Below are positions 6,996 to 11,383 of a DNA stretch of 11,383 nucleotides, piece after piece. A model generated the notes under the pieces. That model was given only the letters and a program-made list of their open reading frames with translations, searched no databases and was not told where the DNA came from. This stretch comes from CAMBDR01 sp046597185 (GTDB taxonomy: Bacteria > Pseudomonadota > Gammaproteobacteria > Burkholderiales > Burkholderiaceae_D): positions 1 through 11,383 of the forward strand of contig JBKJLF010000484.1 of the NCBI GenBank assembly GCA_046597185.1, written 5' to 3'. The position numbers and the translations under genes are program-made. Each line of letters opens with the position of its first letter. Positions within the stretch are counted from its first letter, which is position 1.

Positions 6996-7850
6996 ATGAA
7001 GAAAATACTTTTTTTATTGGCAGCGGCCAGCAATTTGGCCGGTGCCAACGAAGGCATGTGGATGCCACAGCAATTACCGGGTATCGCCAGTCAATTGAAA
7101 GTAGCAGGCTTAAAAATGGACCCCGCCGGGCTGGCCAAATTGACCGGGTTTCCAATGGGGGCGATGGTAAGCCTGGGGGGTTGCTCCGGCTCCTTGGTTT
7201 CAGCGCAAGGGCTGGTCGTGACCAATCACCACTGTGCGCAGGATTCCATTGTATTTAATTCCACACCGGAGCATAACTATTTTGAACATGGCTTTCTGGC
7301 CAAAACCTTGGCCGAGGAATTGCCCGTTAACCCCGGCAAGCGCTTCTCGATCACCAGCGACGTGCAAAATGTTACGCCGCAAATGATTAGCCGGGAAGTG
7401 GAAAAGCTCAGTGGCCGGCAGCGCGTCGATGCGATTGAAAAAAATCGCAAAACCTTAATTGCGGCGTGTGAAAAAGAGCCAGGTTTTCGCTGTCAGGTGG
7501 CAGAATTTTATGGCGGTCTGGTGTATCAGTTGATTAAAAGCCTGGAAGTGCGGGATGTTCGTCTGGTGTATGCGCCAGCCAAAGGCGTAGGTAACTTTGG
7601 CGGTGAAACCGATAACTGGACTTGGCCGCGCCATACGGGTGATTTTAGCTATTTTCGGCTTTATGTCGGTCGGGATGGCAAACCTGCCGACTACCATAAA
7701 AGGAATATGCTGCCGATATTGATCATATCGAAAAATTGATCACCGAACGCAATCAGGAAGATAGCCGTAGTCTTTTGATATTACGCACCACACCCGCTTT
7801 ATTGACTATCGCATGCCGATAATTTACTGAAAGAAATGAATGTCAGGTAA
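6996..7850 (+). pseudogene. S46-family dipeptidyl-peptidase (DPP7/DPP11-like), decayed
   Basis: The intact family is about 700 residues: periplasmic or secreted serine dipeptidyl-peptidases. The open N-terminal part (6996-7739, 247 codons) has a signal peptide (cleavage near Ala17), the family motif DEGMWMPQQ as NEGMWMPQQ, GGCSGSLVSAQGLVVTNHHC (61-80) holding the catalytic His, and the Asp region DNWTWPRHTGDFSYF (206-220). After KPADYHKRN the frame breaks. A middle scrap in another frame (about 7709-7819) reads ADIDHIEKLITERNQED, like the helical domain of the family. The family's C-terminal end then reappears in the original frame: NLLKEMNVR and a stop at 7848-7850. The catalytic Ser region (GNSGSP) is absent. 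Roughly 430 residues are missing through at least two internal deletions plus a frame change, so no active peptidase can be made. Confidence 0.85.
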
Positions 7851-9279
7851 TGCCCACGTGATAGGCAAAGCAAACCTTCAGCTTTTGGCTGCAATGGGGC
7901 GCGATTTGGATGGCAGGTTGTTGTTTCCTGATGATGAGGCCTACGCTTTTGCGGCTTGGCCGAATAATGCGCGTTGGGCTCATATTCGGCCTTGTGCCAT
8001 TGCAGTGTGTGCCAATGAACGCGATGTTGCGCGTTGCATCAATTGGGCGCGTGAAAATGGCCAACCATTTGTGATTCGCTCGGGTGGCCATTCGTATGCC
8101 GGGTTTTCAACCACCTCCGGGTTGTTGATCGATGTGAAAGAAATGAACCGGGTTGATCTCGATCTAAAAAATGGTACGGTAACGGTGCAGGGTGGGGCCA
8201 ATAATCAGGATATGGCCATCGCTTTGCGCTCGCATGCGGTCTCGGTGCCAGCCGGGCGTTGTGCCACGGTGGGCGTGGCGGGTTTGGTGTTGGGTGGCGG
8301 CTGGGGGTTTTCTGCTTCGCGCTCGGGGCTCACGTGCGACAGCCTGTTGGCCAGTCAGGCGGTGTTGGCCAGCGGGGCGCAGGTAGAAGTCTCCGCGCAG
8401 TCCGAGACTGATTTGTTTTGGGCCATGAAGGGGGGCGGAGGGGGGAATTTTGCCGTGCACACTTCATTTACTTTCCAACTGCATGCGGTTCATGAAGTGA
8501 CCGCGTTTCATATTGAATGGCCGCCAGAAAAACAAATTCAAGTCTTGCGCGCTTTGCAAATGCTACAGATTAACCACCCGCGTCAAATTTCCACCCGCAC
8601 CAAGGCGCGCCCCTTGCAAGCCGGGCCGACGCCTTCACGCGATCAAATCCGGGTTGAAACGCTGGGCATGTTTTGGGGCAGCAAGGCTGATTTACTCGAT
8701 GCCCTGGCCCCGGTGTTTGGGGTTTTAGCGCCTGCCGTGACTGAAATCAACACCATGGATTTTTGGAGTGCGCGCGATTATTTGCTCACCGATGACCCAT
8801 TTGGTTTGTATGATTTACGCTCCAGCTATGTGGCGCACAGTTTGAGTGAAGAAGCGCTTGATACCATGTTGAGCTGGATGTCGCGCTGGCCGGGTGGTTC
8901 GGTGGCGCAAGAAAATCTGGGCATTTTGTTTGCCATGGGTGGCAAGGTGAATGATGTGGCGGCCACGGCCAGCGCTTACTTTCATCGTAATGCCAATTTT
9001 ATTTTTGAAATGGAGGCGCAGTGGGGGCCGATTGATGCGCCGGCACTTATCAATCGGCAAAAACAATGGTTGGCGCAGTATTTTGAAGCGATGCAGCACT
9101 GGGTGTTGCCGCAGTCCTACCAAAATTTTGTGAATCGCGATTTACCCAATTGGGCGCACGCGTATTACGGTGCCAACTTGCCGCGCCTGTGCCAGATCAA
9201 GCGCGACTATGATCCGAATAATCTGTTTCGCTTTGCGCAAAGCATTCCTTTGCAGCCGCCAGGCATTGGCGCAGTTTAG
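7840..9279 (+). CDS. FAD-linked oxidase, berberine-bridge-enzyme type (bicovalent flavin)
   Basis: A 479-residue flavoprotein with an N-terminal FAD-binding domain (FAD_binding_4 type, about 45-185) and a C-terminal BBE domain. Two residues typical of flavin bound through both histidine and cysteine are present: His84 in RSGGHSYAG (80-88) and Cys141 in GRCATVGVAGLVLGGG (139-154). The C-terminus has the BBE signature around YYGANLPRL and KRDYDPNNLFRFAQSI. Relatives oxidise alcohols, carbohydrates or alkaloid-like substrates with O2 and release H2O2; the substrate here cannot be told. No signal peptide or Tat motif is seen, so it is probably cytoplasmic. The ATG at 7840 is preceded by the weak ribosome-binding site GAAAGAAA and overlaps the last 11 bases of the S46 relic. 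It converges on cysK. Confidence 0.85.
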   Translation: MSGNAHVIGKANLQLLAAMGRDLDGRLLFPDDEAYAFAAWPNNARWAHIRPCAIAVCANERDVARCINWARENGQPFVIRSGGHSYAGFSTTSGLLIDVKEMNRVDLDLKNGTVTVQGGANNQDMAIALRSHAVSVPAGRCATVGVAGLVLGGGWGFSASRSGLTCDSLLASQAVLASGAQVEVSAQSETDLFWAMKGGGGGNFAVHTSFTFQLHAVHEVTAFHIEWPPEKQIQVLRALQMLQINHPRQISTRTKARPLQAGPTPSRDQIRVETLGMFWGSKADLLDALAPVFGVLAPAVTEINTMDFWSARDYLLTDDPFGLYDLRSSYVAHSLSEEALDTMLSWMSRWPGGSVAQENLGILFAMGGKVNDVAATASAYFHRNANFIFEMEAQWGPIDAPALINRQKQWLAQYFEAMQHWVLPQSYQNFVNRDLPNWAHAYYGANLPRLCQIKRDYDPNNLFRFAQSIPLQPPGIGAV

Positions 9280-9319
9280 CTTAACTTGGCTTGGCTTGGT
9301 TTGACTTACTTTACCTTAC
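9280..9319. repeat. degenerate pentanucleotide tandem repeat reaching the end of cysK
   Basis: Eight successive 5-mers of the pattern (C/T)TT(A/G)N run from 9280 to 9319: CTTAA, CTTGG three times, TTTGA, CTTAC, TTTAC, CTTAC. The array starts right after the oxidase stop (9277-9279) and includes the last codons and stop of cysK on the minus strand (TAA at 9313-9311). It fills the whole 31-bp gap between the convergent genes. No hairpin terminator is seen there. Confidence 0.75.
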
Positions 9320-10264
9320 CACGTCACTATAGTCGTCCCCCATTCCGGCATACAAGCTAGTGCTCAGGTAGCGTTCGCCAAACGAGGGGATGATGGTGAC
9401 AATCATTTTGCCTGCGTTTTCGGGCCGGCGCGCCACTTGTAGCGCCGCCCATAACATCGCGCCCGATGAAATGCCCACCAACAGGCCTTCTTCGCGCCCG
9501 GCCTGGCGGGCGGTGGCGTGGGCGTTGTCGTTGGTGACCCGGATAATTTCATCATAAATATGGGTGTTTAACACTTGCGGGATAAAGCCTGGTCCAATCC
9601 CCGGAATTTGGTGTGGCCCTTTTTCGCCACCCGATAGGACCGGTGAAGCGTCCGGTTCAACGGCAATGACTTGCAAACCGGGGCGATACTGTTTTAAGAC
9701 TTCGCCCACGCCGGTAATGGTGCCGCCAGTGCCCACGCCAGCGACCAAAATGTCGATCTGACCGTCGGTGTCATGCCAGATTTCTTGTGCGGTGGTGCGG
9801 CGGTGGATGTCGGGGTTGGCCGGATTTTCAAACTGTTGCATCAGCAGGTAGCGCGGGTCGGATGCGACCAGATCTTCGGCGACCTTGATCGCATATAAAA
9901 TGCCTTCGCTGGCGGGGGTCAGGATCAGTTCGGCCCCATAGGAGCGCATCACCATGCGGCGTTCCCGACTCATGTGGTCTTGCATCACAATCGCGCAGCG
10001 GTAACCACGTGCGGCGCACACCATGGCCAAACCAATGCCAGTATTGCCGCTGGTGGCTTCGAGGATTATGGTATCGGGCTTGATCAAACCCTGTGCCTCG
10101 GCGGCTTCGATCATCGATAAGGCAATCCGGTCTTTGACGCTGTGGGCGGGATTGTAAAATTCGAGTTTCGCGACCACTTGTGCGGCGCAGCCGGTTGCCA
10201 TGCGGTTGATGCGAACCAGGGGGGTGTTGCCGATCAGGTCGGTGACGGTATTGGCGATTTTCAT
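9311..10264 (-). CDS. cysK: cysteine synthase A (O-acetylserine sulfhydrylase), PLP-dependent
   Basis: It makes L-cysteine from O-acetylserine and sulfide in the cytoplasm. It has 317 residues, normal for the family. Visible: IGNTPLVRI (11-19), NPAHSVKDR with the PLP Schiff-base Lys44, the substrate loop TSGNTG (71-76), the PLP-phosphate loop GVGTGGT (176-182), and GISSGA (264-269) with the serine that contacts the PLP ring nitrogen. The block HQIPGIGPGFIP and the overall length favour CysK over CysM. The usual MPETMS before the ERR motif is MQDHMS here, a mild departure. The start is supported by AAGGAAG just upstream of the ATG. A candidate promoter on the minus strand has GATAAT about 30 nt before the start with TTCAAA 18 bp further upstream. 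Its last codons lie in a pentanucleotide repeat. Confidence 0.93.
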   Translation of the reverse strand: MKIANTVTDLIGNTPLVRINRMATGCAAQVVAKLEFYNPAHSVKDRIALSMIEAAEAQGLIKPDTIILEATSGNTGIGLAMVCAARGYRCAIVMQDHMSRERRMVMRSYGAELILTPASEGILYAIKVAEDLVASDPRYLLMQQFENPANPDIHRRTTAQEIWHDTDGQIDILVAGVGTGGTITGVGEVLKQYRPGLQVIAVEPDASPVLSGGEKGPHQIPGIGPGFIPQVLNTHIYDEIIRVTNDNAHATARQAGREEGLLVGISSGAMLWAALQVARRPENAGKMIVTIIPSFGERYLSTSLYAGMGDDYSDVVR

Positions 10265-10303
10265 GGGCTTCCTTTCAATTCAATGGCGGCTATTATCGCG
10301 CAT

Positions 10304-10333
10304 TTGGTCGCTTCTTTTGAAACATCGTATAAA
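10304..10333 (+). promoter_or_regulatory. candidate promoter of the cyclase-family gene
   Basis: TTGGTC at 10304-10309 and TATAAA at 10328-10333 are separated by 18 bp in the 115-bp gap between the divergent cysK and cyclase-family genes. The -35 half matches only 3 of 6 consensus bases. It would give a leader of about 40 nt. The spacer overlaps the candidate upstream promoter region of cysK. Confidence 0.3.
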
Positions 10334-10379
10334 ATAGGTTCCCGATTTGTGTAAATTGTCCAACCAGAAAGCCTTTATC

Positions 10380-11177
10380 ATGCCGCGTAAAATTATTGAT
10401 CTTTCCATTTATCTTGAAAATGAAGTCTTGAGCGATCCGCCTGCGTTCGCGCCGAAAATCCAATATTTCACCCATGAAAACACGTTTGAACAAATCGCAC
10501 CGTTTTTCCCCGGTTTAAACAAGGAAGATTTGCCCGATGGCGAAGGCTGGGCGGTGGAGTTGGTGAATCTCTCGACCCATAATGGTACCCATCTGGATGC
10601 ACCTTACCATTTTCATAGCACCATGAACCAGGCCCTGGGCCACAAAGAACGGGCGATTGCAATTGATGAAGTGCCGCTGGACTGGTGTTTTCAACCGGGC
10701 GTGAAGTTGGATTTCAGGCATTTTGCCGACGGTTATGTGGTCACTGCGGCCGATGTCAAAGCCGAACTGGGACGCATCGGCCATACCTTGTCGCCGCTGG
10801 AAATTGTGGTGGTCAATACCCGTGCTGGCAGCCGTTATGGCCAGCCGGATTATGTGGCCGCAGGCTGTGGCATGGGCTATGAAGCCACCATGTATTTGCT
10901 GGAGCAGGGTGTGCGCTTGACCGGCACCGATGCTTGGAGCTGGGATGCGCCGTTTGTACATACGGCGCAAAAATATGCCGCAACACACGATGCCAGCCTG
11001 ATTTGGGAAGGGCATAAAGCCGGGCGTGATATTGGCTATTGCCATTTGGAAAAATTGCACAATCTGGAGTCCTTGCCTGCCAGTGGTTTTTATATTTCAT
11101 GCTTTCCGCATAAAATTCGTGGCGCTTCGGCAGGCTGGACCCGGGCGGTGGCGATTTTTGATGAACGGCTGAATTAA
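10380..11177 (+). CDS. cyclase-family (KynB-like) metal-dependent hydrolase
   Basis: A 265-residue protein of the family that includes kynurenine formamidase (KynB) and isatin hydrolase. The metal-binding motif HxGTHxDxPxHF is visible as HNGTHLDAPYHF (67-78), with His67, His71 and Asp73 as expected metal ligands. Further conserved blocks are VVVNTRAG (143-150), the TGTDAWSWD segment (181-189), WEGHKAGRDIGY (209-220) and EKLHNLESLP (224-233). No signal peptide is seen, so it is probably cytoplasmic. The frame opens earlier with a GTG at 10347, but the ATG at 10380 begins with MPRKIIDLS, typical of the family, and has AGAAAG 8 nt upstream. Tryptophan-pathway partners (kynA, kynU) are not in the window, so KynB function is not supported; the substrate is unknown. 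Confidence 0.88.
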   Translation: MPRKIIDLSIYLENEVLSDPPAFAPKIQYFTHENTFEQIAPFFPGLNKEDLPDGEGWAVELVNLSTHNGTHLDAPYHFHSTMNQALGHKERAIAIDEVPLDWCFQPGVKLDFRHFADGYVVTAADVKAELGRIGHTLSPLEIVVVNTRAGSRYGQPDYVAAGCGMGYEATMYLLEQGVRLTGTDAWSWDAPFVHTAQKYAATHDASLIWEGHKAGRDIGYCHLEKLHNLESLPASGFYISCFPHKIRGASAGWTRAVAIFDERLN

Positions 11178-11178
11178 A

Positions 11179-11197
11179 TTGTAAGATTGTGTTACAA
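11179..11197. other. short AT-rich hairpin after the cyclase-family gene
   Basis: TTGTAA (11179-11184) and TTACAA (11192-11197) form a 6-bp perfect stem with a 7-nt loop, beginning 1 nt after the stop codon at 11175-11177. There is no T run after it on the plus strand. It is weak and could be chance. Confidence 0.25.
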
Positions 11198-11220
11198 AAC
11201 AAGCTTTGTAAGCAAGCTTG
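11196..11220 (-). terminator. candidate terminator of the right-edge minus-strand gene
   Basis: CAAGCTT (11200-11206) and AAGCTTG (11214-11220) form a 7-bp stem with a 7-nt loop. Read on the minus strand it starts 5 nt after the stop of the right-edge gene (11228-11226) and is followed at once by TTTTG (11199-11195). The placement is right for an intrinsic terminator, though stem and T run are short. Confidence 0.45.
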
Positions 11221-11225
11221 ATCAA

Positions 11226-11381
11226 TCACGATTCGCGGGTCAGGGGCGGATTGGCCTGCGGAAAGCGTCGTTTGAATTCGTCACGGATCAGTTTGATTGC
11301 ATTTTTACGCAAATCATTGTGTAAAAACAGCGCGGCATTTTCCTGTACCAAATCAACGGTTTCACTGTTGTGCACCTTGAA
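11226..11381 (-). CDS. C-terminal end of an unidentified protein (partial, runs off window)
   Basis: The minus strand is open from the right edge for 51 codons to a TGA at 11228-11226. The other two minus-strand frames there contain stops. The translation is plausible protein: NSETVDLVQENAALFLHNDL, then a basic helix-like stretch KNAIKLIRDEFKRRFPQA and the tail NPPLTRES. A candidate terminator follows 5 nt after the stop, which supports a real gene end. I do not recognise the family. The gene converges on the cyclase-family gene. Confidence 0.6.
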   Translation of the reverse strand, partial: FKVHNSETVDLVQENAALFLHNDLRKNAIKLIRDEFKRRFPQANPPLTRES

Positions 11382-11383
11382 AT

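Noticed and set aside
10347..10379. GTG start 11 codons upstream for the cyclase-family gene
   Set aside because: The extra residues have no family character and no ribosome-binding site; the ATG at 10380 gives the usual MPRKIIDLS beginning.
10380..11177. Naming the cyclase-family gene kynB
   Set aside because: The metal motif is shared by the whole family, the protein is longer than typical KynB (about 210 residues from memory), and no kynurenine-pathway gene is nearby.

Overview
The window looks like chromosomal DNA of a betaproteobacterium, most likely Burkholderiales near Oxalobacteraceae (Undibacterium/Herminiimonas-like). This rests on the type of ArgA (amino-acid-kinase plus GNAT fusion), the ArgA-YggX-HrpA neighbourhood, a long HrpA helicase and a moderate base composition. 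The assignment is from recognition of protein families, not from a search. It is mostly core metabolism; I see no phage, IS element, CRISPR array, tRNA or rRNA.

Layout. 1-427 has no convincing intact gene; it holds a possible decayed reading frame on the plus strand and a terminator-like hairpin with a T run. 428-2083 is a minus-strand pair: argA (N-acetylglutamate synthase, first step of arginine synthesis) followed by yggX (Fe(II)-trafficking, oxidative damage protection). Divergent from argA, starting only 54 bp away, is hrpA (2138-6211), a 1357-residue DEAH RNA helicase with an unusual Ala/Gly/Ser linker. hrpA converges on bfr (bacterioferritin, minus, 6284-6757). The bfr upstream region carries two overlapping perfect palindromes. 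On the other side of that region, on the plus strand, is a wrecked S46-family dipeptidyl-peptidase gene (6996-7850): the N-terminal third, a middle scrap in another frame and the authentic C-terminal tail survive. An intact FAD-linked oxidase of the berberine-bridge-enzyme type (7840-9279) begins inside that tail. It converges on cysK (cysteine synthase, minus, 9311-10264) across a degenerate pentanucleotide repeat. Divergent from cysK is a KynB/cyclase-family metal-dependent hydrolase (10380-11177). It converges on the C-terminal end of an unidentified minus-strand gene that leaves the window (11226-11381).

How the genes relate. YggX and bacterioferritin both handle iron, and CysK supplies cysteine for sulfur and redox chemistry, but they are not in one operon. 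ArgA and CysK are independent amino-acid biosynthetic genes. I find no evidence for a defence, mobile or otherwise undescribed multi-gene system. The most interesting signals are small: the overlapping symmetrical -10 elements between argA and hrpA (with argA possibly leaderless), the bfr palindromes, the S46 gene decay with a downstream start codon inside its relic, the HrpA linker, and a Bfr whose residue 127 is not the usual glutamate.
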